Source: Kingdonia uniflora
Taxonomy: Eukaryota > Streptophyta > Magnoliopsida > Ranunculales > Circaeasteraceae
Length of the DNA: 64,000 nt
Assembly (NCBI GenBank): GCA_014058105.1
Contig: JACGCM010002890.1
Coordinates: forward strand, 2,356,001 to 2,420,000
Reading direction: 5' to 3'
Below the pieces are notes generated by a model, which was not told the origin of the DNA, made no database searches, and saw nothing but the letters and a program-made list of their open reading frames with translations. The position numbers were made by a program, and so were the translations under genes. Shown one piece after another: positions 1-10,882 of the stretch. Every line of letters starts with the position of its first letter. The first letter of the stretch is position 1.

Positions 1-80
1 CATGATTAAAATTGATAGTAGAGTGAATGTATGCCTAATGACATCGTGGAAATGTCTTCTTTCCTACAGACAACGCCTAA
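1..80 (-). mobile_element. Leader and PBS of a family-A Tat-type element leaving the window
   Basis: This stretch aligns with the leader of element A at about 14,590-14,661, including the conserved stretch around the primer-binding site. At 62-80 the plus strand reads CCTACAGACAACGCCTAA, a decayed form of the CACAGACGGCGCCAAA seen at 14,647-14,661. On the minus strand this PBS lies just inside an LTR, so the LTR to its right (81-694) acts as the 5' LTR of an element whose body lies off the left edge. Only the leader is visible; no coding sequence is included. Confidence 0.55.
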
Positions 81-694
81 TGTATTGGCATAATTCTGTA
101 AGCTCGAGATTGCTCAAAATTAGCTCCTACACCAATAATCCTGTGACAAAATCTATTATAAGATAAGAAATGACACAGGTGATTTAGCGTGGAAAACCTC
201 TGAATATGTAAAAATCTATGACCACGAGTTAAGGGTTTTAGTAACAGTGACTTTTATTACTTGAGGCTGATATCTTATTATAAGTGATCTCTCGAACTAG
301 AAATACTTGATCTTGTAACTTAGAGTTTTGGTGTTTGAGAATCTAGAAAATAGAGTTTTCTTGGTGATTTCTCATATATTTTTCTGGGAATTGTCTCTTC
401 TGGAACTTTTTCTTTATATAGGCCTTGTCCGCAGTTCTTTATCATGCTGAAGCACGTTCTTTGAACAATATGGTAAGTGGTGTTTGACTGAGTTACTATT
501 AAGTTATTGAGAGACTGGTATCTTTGAATTGTTCATGCTTTTCTATTGAGTTTGACCCAAATTCTTCATCAGTTGGTGTTATAGATGTCAATGCTGACTA
601 TTTATGTTACATGTAGAATACGTGAGTTTGATATAGAGGTAGTTCAAACTAGAAATAGTTTGAATTGGGTTATATCGAGGTATAGGTCCCTACA
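81..694 (-). repeat. LTR of gypsy family A, copy 1
   Basis: A 614-bp LTR starting TGTATTGG and ending CCCTACA on the plus strand, homologous to 14,662-15,207 plus 26,134-26,172 and to 61,267-61,882. Read on the minus strand it has a promoter-like TATATAAAG near 410-422, at the position of the TATA boxes of the other two copies. Shared blocks include a GTGATTTAGCGTGGAAA segment near 180 and a terminal GGTCCCTACA. It is well diverged from the other copies, so the family is old. A PBS-like site flanks its left side, but no clear polypurine tract flanks its right side. Confidence 0.7.
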
Positions 695-1845
695 CATACA
701 ATATTGTATCAGTAAATTTCATTCATTCACACAAGTCAATAATATATGATAAAATTTTACTCGTGCAATTCGACAATAAATATATTCATTTCTTTCCGAC
801 AACATCTTACACATAAACTTATTTATTACATTCCAACACTTATTACACTTCTCAAACTCTGCGACCTGCCAAATCATCTTCTTTCTTCACAAAAGCCTTG
901 GCTCGATTTCTTATATTGCCGACACGTTTAGGGGTACTTAGGAATTACAAATTACAATGGAATTCATACTCCTCTTTTGCCTCCTTCACCTCCACTTCAC
1001 TCAACTCTTCATATTTGGGCTCCACTGGCACCAATACTTGCATGTTTACGCAACTCTTACCAAAATACCAATCCAACAACTTCCAATATTTCGCATAAAC
1101 ATGATTTCAATGCTCATACTCCTGAACTTACGCTCTTGTCTTCACCATCTCCACTCCTACAAATGAACCCCAGAGTATACATGGTACTTATATATACAAC
1201 AAACGTGAATAATCAACTCTCTCATTCAATTTACATTGGAACTCTACACATCCGAGTTAAATCAATCATCCTAAAAAACCGTTTCTGACCCTACACAGTC
1301 AGCAAACTCCAATTTGAGATCTAATAAACTTGACATAAGCTAATTTGATTACTTATATTCGGCTAATATATTTCATTTCTTAGAGATTACCATCTATAAA
1401 TTCAATACCGAATAAAAAATATATATTCATTAAACACTCTAATTTGATTACTTACGAAAACCAATGTCCTACATTAAATGCTCATCGAAAAATACATGGC
1501 CAGATTTATTTAACTTTGGCCTCGAAAATGACATAATGAAGACTTGTTAACATTCGACAACCTCTTCAACTTCTAATTTCTTCTCGATACAACAACAAGT
1601 ACTTATGTCGAGAATGGGGCGATTATAGTAGCATATTTCCCAGGTTCGACAAAGAGAAGCCAACAGAATATAGTCGAAGACAACCCAGCATTCAAGAAGA
1701 TGCCACATTTGCAACCATAAGTTCTTGACCCACTAAAAGTAGCCACTGTAGTTGGTCAAAAAGAATCATTGGAGATTCGTGAAGTTTGCCCACTACCCCT
1801 GAATGGGAAAATATTTTTCCTTTTATAATACTACTTTTATCTACT
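695..1845. other. Stretch with no recognised gene
   Basis: AT-rich DNA between an LTR and the antisense gene of element A. Overlapping short ORFs at 898-1,288 have no recognisable domains and look like chance. No polypurine tract is visible at the left edge. The right part probably belongs to the upstream region of the antisense gene, because a promoter motif shared with element B follows at 1,846. Origin of the rest is unknown. Confidence 0.4.
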
Positions 1846-1857
1846 ATAAATACCGGT
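1846..1857 (+). promoter_or_regulatory. TATA-box motif of the antisense gene of element A
   Basis: TATAAATACCGG on the plus strand, about 296 bp upstream of the ATG at 2,142. The identical 12-mer occurs at 16,956-16,967 in element B, again upstream of a first-exon module of the antisense gene. Conservation of this motif between two otherwise diverged elements supports a real promoter on the strand opposite to gag-pol. The TATA assignment is inferred from sequence only. Confidence 0.45.
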
Positions 1858-2141
1858 AGAGAATGAGTAATTTAGATCTGCAACATTATTATTTATTCAT
1901 CCTTACATTCATATCACACAACAAATTATAATAATTAACAACTTATTCGATTTTTTATCAAAACCCTCCTCGAGGTTGTGGCTTTTCTCCGCTTTTACTG
2001 AGTTTCTACGTAAAATCTTATTTGTCGAAGCTTATTATTGCATCATCCTTACTAAAAGTATTGGCGAAGATTATCCTCCCGAAAAATGCGCTATTAGAAT
2101 CCTGTTGCGATGAATATCTTATGTTGTACTCTATTTTGATA

Positions 2142-2462
2142 ATGGTGAAGACCAAGCGGCAGGTATATGAAGTGAGAGTGGTTGCTAAAGTTTAGAGGCT
2201 GAAGTTACTCTACTTTGGCAACCAAGCATTGGGGATGCCTACGCCCATTCCAGTACCACCAACTTACCACGGTATGACGGAGAAAGAAGCGGTTGAAGCT
2301 GAAGATGATTATTGCCATATATGGAGGTTCTACTATGTGGTTCTGTCTAGAGAACAACAACATATATGCCTTCGCCTGTTGGCGATGGACAAGGTTGAGG
2401 AGACAGATGTGGAGGCTGACGTATATTTAAGGCAGTACTGCCGGTATCCTGCGAAGGATTAG
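2142..2462 (+). pseudogene. Antisense-gene first-exon module 1 of element A
   Basis: Reading frame of about 106 codons starting MVKTKR, with one in-frame TAG at 2,193-2,195. After the stop it continues with LKLLYFGNQAL and PVPPTYHGMTEKEAVEAE. It is clearly homologous to the module at 62,216-62,518 (PVLPTYRGLSKNEAAEAE) and more distantly to the element B module at 17,033 (ELKLKFYGNQEL). Homology over the whole frame in independent copies shows this is real, decayed coding sequence rather than a chance ORF. It encodes no domain I recognise. It lies on the strand opposite to gag-pol of element A. Confidence 0.5.
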
Positions 2463-3320
2463 GTTCTAAGGTAGGACCTCCTTTAATCTCTACCAACTCG
2501 AAGCTGGTGAGGGTTATGGAGGATGAGATGGTGGTAGTGGAGAAGGGAGACGGGGATTGGAAATTTTCTTCTGCATAATCATTGTACTATTCCGTGAAGG
2601 GGTGTCTTTTGCTTAAGGTTGGTTCAGGCACCGATACCACTAGATTCCTTAGTTTCTTGTGGAAGTAAATGGTGCAGAAACCACTGCCTGGACCTTTCTT
2701 GTAGAAGAATTTTGGAATAAAGCAATATTTGGAGACTAAAATATAATGTAACCTGTAGTTCAATCTATAGAAATAGCTAAAAAACTTATTATCTGTAAAG
2801 TATTCTGTAAGCAGTGTTCGAGCTAATATAAAAGATGTTTATGCAAAAATTGTGTTGATAGATCAAATTTGCAGCACAGTTGTTAGTTAAATCGGACTAA
2901 ATGAAAGATATGTTGGAGTATGAAAATGTAGTGTTTAAAAGGAAAAATAAAAATGAGCATTATTATTCAAACTGTTGAAGATATACAAATAGAGATGCGT
3001 GTTATGAGTATCAAACTTATGAGTTTTGAAGAATCGAGCTGTAATAACCATCCTATGTAGAATAGAATATGCAGAAATCAAATCTCAGGCTGGAGAGGTA
3101 TTGTGAAAAGTAGTTTGGAAAGGTGATGGATGATTTTTAAGGAGGTTGATTTTGAAAGATAAGTTCAAATAACTTTCTATCATGATCTTAGAGTTTCTAG
3201 TTAAGGAAAGGTGGAGCAAATTGAGTTTTCAATATACAGAATGTGGGAGATTTGATGTTACCTCTAAGAGGTGTATCAATAATACTTAAATGGTCATGTA
3301 GATAGGAAGAAGCTGTAAAA
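2463..3320 (+). other. Spacer between antisense modules of element A
   Basis: No convincing coding frame. The matching interval in the right-edge copy (about 62,520-63,460) has a similar layout and length, so this is probably intron or untranslated sequence of the antisense transcription unit rather than an unrelated insertion. Nothing else is recognised. Confidence 0.3.
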
Positions 3321-3620
3321 ATGGTGAAGACTCATTCAGAAAGAGCTCATCACGTTTCGGATAGGTGCTTAGCAATAAAGATTGCAAAAGTACGGAAGAG
3401 AATTTTTGGGCAGTTAAATTATGATGCTAACTTGCTTGAATCAAAAATTTAATTTGATGGTTTAAATACGAGGGCAAGGGAGTGCGAGATTGGGCGTCAC
3501 TTTTACTCGGTGATATTCCGTGAAGTGATTTTGGAGCCTGAAGCTCGAAAAGCTACTCTAGGCAAATTACTGTGGAAGAGATTGCTGATAAAGATGAGAA
3601 GATTGCTGGGGGTGAACTGA
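3321..3620 (+). pseudogene. Antisense-gene module 2 of element A
   Basis: Frame of 99 codons starting MVKTHSERAHH, with one in-frame TAA at 3,450-3,452 and a terminal TGA. The core CLAIKIAKVRKRIFGQLNYD matches LAIKIVEVRERIFGSLGYD at 63,463-63,817 in the right-edge copy, followed in both by a GL(N/D)(T/S)R motif. Modules 1 and 2 share a plan, a basic start MVKTR followed by an amphipathic helix, so they may be duplicates of one ancestral exon. Function unknown. Confidence 0.45.
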
Positions 3621-4649
3621 TTAGGTGTGGTACTCCAGAGTATCTTGACTGTTTCATCTATGATTATGTATGAGTTAAGGAACTGAGTTAGATCGAATAA
3701 TTGGAATGTAAATGTAGGTATAATGTTTCTTCTAAATTTGTTCCCGTTTTGTTGTAATGATGTCAGAAACTTAGGTAAATAAAAAAAATTAAAATTTGAA
3801 ATGTTAGAACATTGGAAATAACGTTAGCAGTTCTATAAGTAGCAGAAGTAGGAATAGAGAAATCAGATCTGCTTTAATTTTTATCTTTTGTGTTAGGGTA
3901 GAAATTTTTTGATTACGTCTGATATAGAGTTATCATGAGTTGAAGGTCAGAGGGAGATTTAGGTAGGAGAGAGAAAATTATATTAAAATATAGGATGCAG
4001 GATAATGATAAGAAGGCACTTTCACTGAAAAGGTATGAAATGTCTGACATTAATTGTGGAAGGGACGCCTCGGTTCTAAAACTGAGGGCAGCTTGTGTGA
4101 GGCACAGTAACTGCCAGCAGTTAGAGATAAAAAGTATAAATAATAGTTTGTTTTCCTCATTCAAACGTTTATCAAATTCATAAAAATGAAAGAACAGAGG
4201 GAAAGAAAAGAGAGTAAGTTGCAAAGATTCAAGTGAGAGATTAGATGATAGCAATAATTGTAGAATGAGGGAGAAGGTTGTGGAAGTAGAGGTACGACAT
4301 TGGGTGCGTGGTGTCGTTGTGAAAGAGGAAGTGAGCGTTGTTCCTGATTCGTTCTCAGACATTAAAGGTTAGTGATTATTTTTAATTTGGTGATGGCGAT
4401 GTTTGAAATAGAAATTGCGATATTTGTAGATTTTCAAAATTTGAAAATTTTACTATTTATAGTAAATTTTTGGTAAAATCTATTTTATTTGCATAAATAA
4501 ATGATATATGTATATGATGTATCTATATGCATGTATGGATGTGTATAGACAAAAAAAATGATTGAGAAAATTGATAAAATACATAGACCTGTATATAGGT
4601 TGAGGCGTGAGAAGAATTTGTTATAGAAACTAGCCTCATCCTCAAGCCT
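3621..4649 (+). other. Degraded antisense-gene region of element A
   Basis: Contains only short frames. One at 4,265-4,362 reads MREKVVEVEVRHWVRG and stops soon after, and could be a further decayed module. A minus-strand frame at 3,913-4,362 shows no domain and overlaps it, so it is not called. The interval separates the small modules from the region homologous to the main exon of the element B antisense gene. Confidence 0.25.
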
Positions 4650-5427
4650 ATATCTAATATGGAGGTGTCATCTGATATAGAGACGTCGACCTCTGGTCGT
4701 ATGGGTAAGTCTAAAAATGTAAAGGTTCTAAATGTTGACTCTGAGGGAGAGGATAAAGTATAATTTCCAGATTTCCCTGGTCATTTGGTATACTATCCTT
4801 CATAGTTTGATGTATTCAAATAATTCTGTAAAATCAAAAGCAGTTTAGGTGGGAAATAGGATAATATCATAGAGCATGTTGGGAGGTCTTTTAGGGGTTG
4901 TACTATGTCAACTGGGGAAGAATATTTCTTCTTGTTGCCCAATTTAGAATAGAAGAAATCAGAGAGGAGAGTGGAAGAATCAATCATTTTTAAATACTCT
5001 TTTGGGAATGCCCAAAGCGACCTGGAGCAGGGTTTTCTGTACTATCTTTCTCAGTTGGAATACAGACTGACGATGCCTCTTAGCAATCTTACTAAAGATA
5101 TTTTGAATACCATAGAGGCGTGTCCTGCCCAACTGAATGGGAATATGTAGAAATTGATAAACGTCTATGATAATCTGAATAGACTGTGAGAGGAGAATGA
5201 GGTAGAGAGGAGAATAACTTTTATATATGTCTTGTACTATTATACTGTGAAATATTACGTTGCAACTGGAGTCTCATATTTTTGTTATAGTTCGTCTCGA
5301 CCTCTGTTCTTCGATCTGAATTCAGCAGGGCGAGTTTGGAATGATAATATGATATGGGTGAAAGGTAATTATTTCTAGATAATGGACGAGGAACCCATGA
5401 AACTTGTATATAGAACTTTGAAGAAAA
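4650..5427 (+). pseudogene. Antisense gene of element A, plant gypsy-type 'transposase' domain region
   Basis: Broken by several stops, but the encoded pieces align with the element B gene at 18,771-19,122. ACPAQLNGNM near 5,120 matches APCQMNGNF, and FFDLNSAGRVWNDNM near 5,330 matches LFDLCSTGRDWDKDL, followed by (K/R)GNY in both. The pattern resembles the plant 'putative gypsy type transposon' domain (Pfam Transposase_28 as I recall it), common in extra ORFs of Tat elements. A strong GTAAGT donor follows at 5,428, at the same place as the intron donor of element B. The role is unknown; despite the name there is no evidence of transposase chemistry. Confidence 0.5.
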
Positions 5428-6033
5428 GTAAGTAATTGTATGTGATATCGAACTGTTACAGTTGTAGGGATGCTCTATTTTTATTTAACAATTTGTTGTA
5501 TTATGTTGAAGGTCCTTGATCTAAAGTACCAAAAAGAGATTCGCTGCTAGATACTGTAGCTCGAGATTGTTGTGAAAGGGCTTAGAATTAGTGGTAACAA
5601 AAGATATAATAGCAGGCCGAAGAAACTTCAAAAGTCTCAAGCCAAGAGATAAATGACAGGAGCTAGAACCAGTAAGAAAAGAACAACGGACGTGGAAGAG
5701 AGTCCGGTGGTACCGAGGGCTACGTCAATGTCGCTAGAGGATGCTTCTGGGGATACTATCACGAGCAAATTAGCTCAAAAGTACTCAAAGAGGAAGGCTG
5801 TTAAGGGTGGCTAGACCTCGGGGTCCACGGTGAGTGGTGAGGTCGAGGTGAATATGAAGAAGAAGAGGGTGGATGATCCTGCTGCTGTGAGTGGGTCAAA
5901 GGTTGGGAAGAATCGACCTGTTGAGGGGGATGAGCTGGTTCTACTGGAGAACCGGTTGAGGCTGGCAGCTCGAAGAGGCGCTGAGGAACTGAATACCTCC
6001 GCACAGTTGGAGTTGAGCAGGTTGGTAAATTGA
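5428..6033 (+). pseudogene. Antisense gene of element A, basic linker exon
   Basis: After a probable intron, frames such as 5,830-6,033 (MSGEVEVNMKKKRVDD) encode a lysine/arginine-rich, low-complexity stretch. It occupies the position of the basic exon 19,197-19,759 of element B, which also carries KKR and KRQRR clusters. A GC-rich, codon-like composition contrasts with the AT-rich surroundings. Exon borders are not certain. Confidence 0.35.
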
Positions 6034-7235
6034 TTCCTTTGTGATATTTGAACTTGTATTTGTTTTTAAGCTTAAAAGTATCTTTTTTTGTATTAGGTTG
6101 CTCAGATTTTGAAGGGTATCTGCCTTGGGCTCGAGGAAGGGAGGGTTGAGCTCGAGAGCGGGAGAGCCGAACTCGAGAAGAAGGTAGCTTAACTGGAGTC
6201 CGACCTGGCATTGGAGAGGGAGTGCTTGGCTTCCATGAGGGACTATCATAAATTGTTGATACACGAGCTCACTAACGAAGTACATAAGAATGTTGATAAT
6301 ATCACAGCTGCTCGGGACAGCCTTGGCATCAACTTTTCTCAGTGGGGTATTTTGTTGTTGATATCAAAGTAATTATAGTAGATACCTATGTCGAAGAGGC
6401 CAAACCGTAAAAGGAGCTCCAGGTTGATGATGACTCTCTCCCAGATGTGGTTATAGGGCTGGACTCGGTCTTTGCTAGAACTGATCTAGAAAATTGCAAG
6501 GGAGATAATGAGAAGGTAGAGTAAAATTGCTTGGAGTTTGTTTGCATGTTTTTTGTGTGGGTTGAAAACTGCAAGTGTATGGTACATTGATTCATAGGAT
6601 AAATTTGGGATAGGCTAAGAGATGCATTGATTTGTAGGAACTTAAAGATATGTGCCTTAGAATTGAGGAATTATAGAAAGAGCTCGCTAAGAGAAAAATG
6701 CCTCAGAGTCCCTGTTGAATTTGCAAGCAGAACTACAGGTTAGAAAAGGGCAAGAAATATTTGACTTGTATGTTCCGCTACTTTTGAGCTACACAGTAAA
6801 GTTAGAAGATAGATATAGATCACAAATGTGTTAGAAAATTAAGAATGATAGTAATCCAGTATGTTCAGATTATTTCAGAGGGCTACCAAATTAAAGTATA
6901 GAAAATGTGTACCTCGAAAGAGGATAAAGATGTTATTGCCATTATTGTGAGATAGCTTCTTAACTTGAGGTCGAAGTATAATCTCAGCTTGTTGGCATTT
7001 CAGAAATAAAAATTTGTTAGAAATCTGTAAAGTTATCTGCAATATGTATTGATTGTATTTGTGAACTATTATTGAATCGAGCTTGATGATGCAGGTTTAA
7101 TTAAAGACTGTTCGCCTGAGTGAATAACAGACACTCCAATATAATCATGAGTTTGTGGCAAAGTTTAATGAGATTAAATAGGTATCTGAAGATTGGAAGG
7201 ATCAATATGTCAAAATAAAGATCCAGTTTGCTAAG
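6034..7235 (+). pseudogene. Antisense gene of element A, decayed coiled-coil region
   Basis: Fragments near 6,090-6,300 encode charged helical sequence (EEGRVELESGRAELEKK type), interrupted by introns or frameshifts up to about 7,230. Read together with the following ORF it forms a long coiled coil. Minus-strand ORFs across the same DNA (5,801-6,285, 7,101-7,346) are shadows. No single continuous frame can be drawn. Confidence 0.3.
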
Positions 7236-7820
7236 GTGACAAAAACTATGGACGACCTGGCTCAGAAGTTCAGAGGTAAAGATGGTAAAATGGAAAAAAT
7301 GAAAAAGGAGATCGCAGAGGCGCAGACTGATACAACGAAGCTCCAAAGTAGGATAAATTTATTGACGGTGAAAGGTAAAGAAGCGGATATCGCTCAATAT
7401 CGTATTAGGCCGTTAGAAACGACTGAAAAAGATTTACGAGATTTTGTAGGTAATTTAAAGGGTCAAATGATTAAAAAAGTAAATGAGCTTGAGAAGGCTC
7501 AAGCTGACTTGGTAAGTTCCAAAATTGCGGTTGAGCAATTAAAGAGTGAAATGATTAGGAAAAAAAATGAACTTGAAAATGTTCGAACTGACCTGGCAAG
7601 TTTTGAAAGTGTGGTTGAGCGGTTGAGTGTGGCCTTGCTTACTAAAGATATTAATCTTTGGTTGACCCAAAAACGGTGTAATGAACTGAATGAGAGGGTT
7701 ACAAGGTTGAAGGCGGATTTGGCTCTATGGTCGATTCGCGAGCTAAGAAGGCTGAGGCCAGAGAGTGATCAAAGAAGAAAAAAATTGTCGTCGAGGTCTC
7801 GACTGCTAAAGGTGACGTGA
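7236..7820 (+). pseudogene. Antisense gene of element A, long coiled-coil segment
   Basis: Open frame of 194 codons rich in Lys, Glu, Leu and Ala, with heptad-like spacing over most of its length. Two similar stretches, around VNELEKAQADLVSSK and KNELENVRTDLASFE, suggest an internal duplication of about 36 residues. It corresponds in place and character to the coiled-coil end of the element B antisense gene (19,845-20,420). A coiled coil after a Transposase_28-like domain is the usual layout of these plant extra ORFs. It probably mediates self-association; that is inference. Confidence 0.45.
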
Positions 7821-7960
7821 TTAACCCTGCAGCTCAAATTAAATAGTTTGAGGTGGATGTAGCTCGTGTTCAAGTTCATGTAAGGAAAGGAATCGAATGC
7901 TTAAGATAGAACGATTATAAGTAAGATATTGCTCTTCGTAGAGAGCTAGAGTTAGAGTGG

Positions 7961-8359
7961 GTGATCAAGTGGAAGGTTGAGCTGCTGAAGAAGGTTCCTA
8001 TTGGGGGAAGTGAGGCAAATGAATGGGAGTTGTTGGAGCTTCATTCTCAATTGGAGAGGCTGAGGACGATGAATAAAGCTGTACTGGATAATGCGGCGGG
8101 GACAATAGCGCAGCAACCCGAGGTGATAAAAAACTTAAGGAAACAAGCACAGAGGGAAGTTGTTTTTCCCAAAAATTTGAAGCAGCATTATATGAGGTTA
8201 AAAAAGTGGTTTACCGAGGTAGTCATGATTGACTGCGTGAAGTATGGCCAGGAAGAGGTGTACTCGAGGGAGCTGATGGCTGTCATTACTTATTTTGTAG
8301 AAGAAGTAAAGAGGCTTGAGTTCGAAAGAGATACCTTGCATCACTGTGTGGCATTCTGA
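7961..8359 (+). pseudogene. Antisense gene of element A, C-terminal segment
   Basis: Frame of 132 codons, mostly helical and charged (ELHSQLERLR, EEVKRLEFERDTL), ending with a TGA at 8,357-8,359. It follows the 194-codon coiled coil after a short broken interval. Downstream lie AT-rich tandem repeats and then the 3' end of the oppositely oriented pol, so this is the probable end of the antisense protein. No domain beyond coiled coil is recognised. Confidence 0.35.
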
Positions 8360-8641
8360 GGATGTATCTATAATGGTGATATAGATCGAAGAAATTACTT
8401 GAACGACATAGAAATGGAAGTAGGCTCCTGACCTGTAGAATTAACGGAGCAAGGCAGAAATGCTGCCATTATTCGAGCTCCAAATTTTATGGTTGTACGA
8501 CCTTCTGAGTAGGGGAAAGCGCAGATAACCTCCCATAAGAAAAAAACCCTGCAGAAGTAACCAGTAGTTTATGTAGTTATAAACATGTAAAGATGAAAGC
8601 TAGTTTTACCTTTGCTTTATCTTATGCCTAATAGAGATCAT

Positions 8642-8880
8642 TGATTGAAAACTAGTATTATCTTCGCTTTAATCACTGATATATGTATAAATGGGAGATT
8701 GAAAGCTAATATTATCTTTGCTTTGATCTGTATAGATGTTCGATTGAAAGCTAGAATCACCTTTGCATTAATCTGTGTATAGATGGTCGATTGAAAGCTA
8801 GTATTACCTTTGCTTCAATCTATGTATAGATGGTTGATTGAAAACTAGTATTACCTTTGCTTCAATCTATGAGATTTTGT
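8642..8880. repeat. Tandem repeat, about 46-bp unit, five copies
   Basis: Units begin GATTGAAA(G/A)CTA at about 8,642, 8,697, 8,742, 8,789 and 8,835, so the spacing is 55, 45, 47 and 46 bp. Each carries TACCTTTGCTTCAATCT or a close variant. The block sits exactly between the 3' end of the antisense gene (plus strand) and the 3' end of pol (minus strand). Element B has a tandem array of different sequence at the same place. Arrays near the 3' end are known in Tat-lineage elements. Confidence 0.75.
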
Positions 8881-9059
8881 AGATTTTACGTGATTAGAGA
8901 GTAATGTGGGAAAAACTTGGAAGTTTTCATTGAGTAGAATTGAATGTACACTGTTGGAGATTGAAATCTTTCTTTTGGAATGTAAAGAACGAGAATAGAG
9001 TACTCTTTAGTGAAGAAACTAGGGATTTAATGATAATATTGTTTTAATCGCCTAGTGTT

Positions 9060-10080
9060 CCATGGATTTGGGATTCGAACTCCTTGCCATATCATGAGAT
9101 AGTACAATCCCAGACCAGTTTGGCCAATGATGAGGAAATAACCTTTTTAATTTTCTACAAGCTTCCCAACATGTGCTTCTTTTCTGCTCTATAGGATTTC
9201 TCTGAGGACAAGATCGTCAATTTAAAACTCACGACTTTAGACTCTTCTGCTGTACGAGCTTGTGCGCATATGATGATATCGACCTAGATTAACAATAGCC
9301 CGTTCCCTAGTTTTATCAATCTAGTTCATATTACAGGCCAAGTCGAACTCATTCTCTTCATCTGTAAGCTCGTAATCACTGATAGGATGTTGATATTCTA
9401 TTAAAATAATGACCTTTATGCCATAAGCCAAGAGGAAGGGGGAATAACCAGTTGATTGTCGTAGAGTAGTACCATATGCCTATAAGGCTTAAGGAAGTTA
9501 TCGTACCCAATTTCCTTTTTTCTGTGATAGAAGCCTTTTCTTGAGTCCATCCACTATGGTTTTGTTGGTGATTTTGGCTTGTCCATTGCCTTGTGGGTAG
9601 CATGGAATGGATGAGGAATGGATGATGTTGTGTTTATTGAGGAAGGCTGCGACCTTTCCCCCAATGAACTGCGGCCCGTTATCGATTTGAATCAGGTGGG
9701 GGCATCAGAACCATGCGATAATTTATTCCCAAATAAAATAGATGACCTCTTCTTCTCTAGTTTGACAAAGAGGAACTGTTTCTACCCATTTCATAAGGTA
9801 ATCTGTTGCCACGAGTATGAAATATCGGTTACCTTGCGTATTAAGAAATTATGCCAGAATACCTTACTTGTATGTAATTTGAATACAGGGGTACGAATCA
9901 TGTGTCCATGTCGTTGACATGTGTCACATTTGCGTAGGTATTCTTCTGCTTGCTTGCGCATTCCTGGCCAGAATACTCCTTGTGTAATTTCTCTATTTGC
10001 AAGTGATCGACCTGCAGCATGGGAGCCACAAGTCCCTTTATATAATTATTTAAGCATTCCATCGGCTTTTTTCTTGGAGA
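9060..10080 (-). pseudogene. Integrase of gypsy element A
   Basis: Minus-strand frames joined across frameshifts encode an H2C2 zinc-binding segment near 10,060-9,910 (GSHAAGR, then KCDTCQRHGH). The DDE core follows near 9,800-9,560: TDYLTKWVETVPL, then a DNGPQF-type motif and PQGNGQA. A C-terminal part ends around 9,060. The match is to Ty3/gypsy Tat-type integrase, which inserts element cDNA into the genome. Several stops and shifts make it non-functional. The plus-strand ORF 9,618-9,917 is its shadow. Confidence 0.7.
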
Positions 10081-10402
10081 GACACTTAAGATAAGGCCCT
10101 ATCACTGGTCAGCGGTATAGACGGCTGTTCTAAACAGTATAACGCTTTGAATTTTTAATCAATTGTCAGCATTCTTTTGGATTCAACGAAAGGGGCCCCT
10201 CACACTTATTCTTCAGGCCGAGGTAGGCAATTAAGGGCTTTTTCCAATCATTTTCCTTATCTTTATCGCCCCTAGTGTTGATAGTGCATACATAATAGAG
10301 ATTAATGATGGGGGTAGATATTACTTCGATCTGTAGATATCATACTTCTATACCCAGGACCCCGATAAAATAAGCCAAGGATTCAACATGTTTGTTGTCA
10401 CC

Positions 10403-10867
10403 TCAAGGTAGATAGTCGAGAGTTGCTTTCATAAATTTTCTCATCCTATTAATAATGAGGGTTGCATATTCAATCATCTTGCTATTTTTCTTGTACTGTT
10501 CTGAGTAATGGTGTACGATGAGTAAAGAATCTATATAGATTGAGAGCTCTGAGATGCCAAGCTTGAGTGCTAAGTCGAGTCCATGATTCAAAGCTTCGTA
10601 CTCTATGACATTGTTGGAGGCTTCAAAATCCAAGTGGATTCATTTTTCAATTCTGTTCTTGGAAGGGGTAATCAGTATGATTCCAATTCCTGACCCTTCG
10701 GGTCTTGCTAAACCATCTATAAGAAGTGTCCACCCTTTCCTTGTAATTCGTTCAGGATCTTGCCTATCCCAATCGGGATCTTCCACAGGAAAATCTGTGA
10801 GAAAATTTGCAACGGCCTGACCTTTTTCTGAATGATATTGTTTGAAGTTGATATTATGTTCTCCCAA
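10403..10867 (-). pseudogene. RNase H region of gypsy element A
   Basis: Two frames carry Tat-type RNase H sequence: GQAVANFLTDFPVED (the connection), then WTLLIDGLARPEGSGIGIIL with the first catalytic Asp, then the NNVIEYEALNHGLDLALKLG block with the catalytic Glu, and IYIDSLLIV with a further Asp. RNase H degrades the RNA template during reverse transcription. The same block is found at 23,290-22,850 in element B. A stop separates the two frames near 10,635. Confidence 0.75.
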
Positions 10868-10882
10868 GCTGACTGACCATTG

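Noticed and set aside
9618..9917. Plus-strand ORF of 99 codons
   Set aside because: Shadow of the element A integrase, whose zinc-finger and DDE motifs read on the minus strand.
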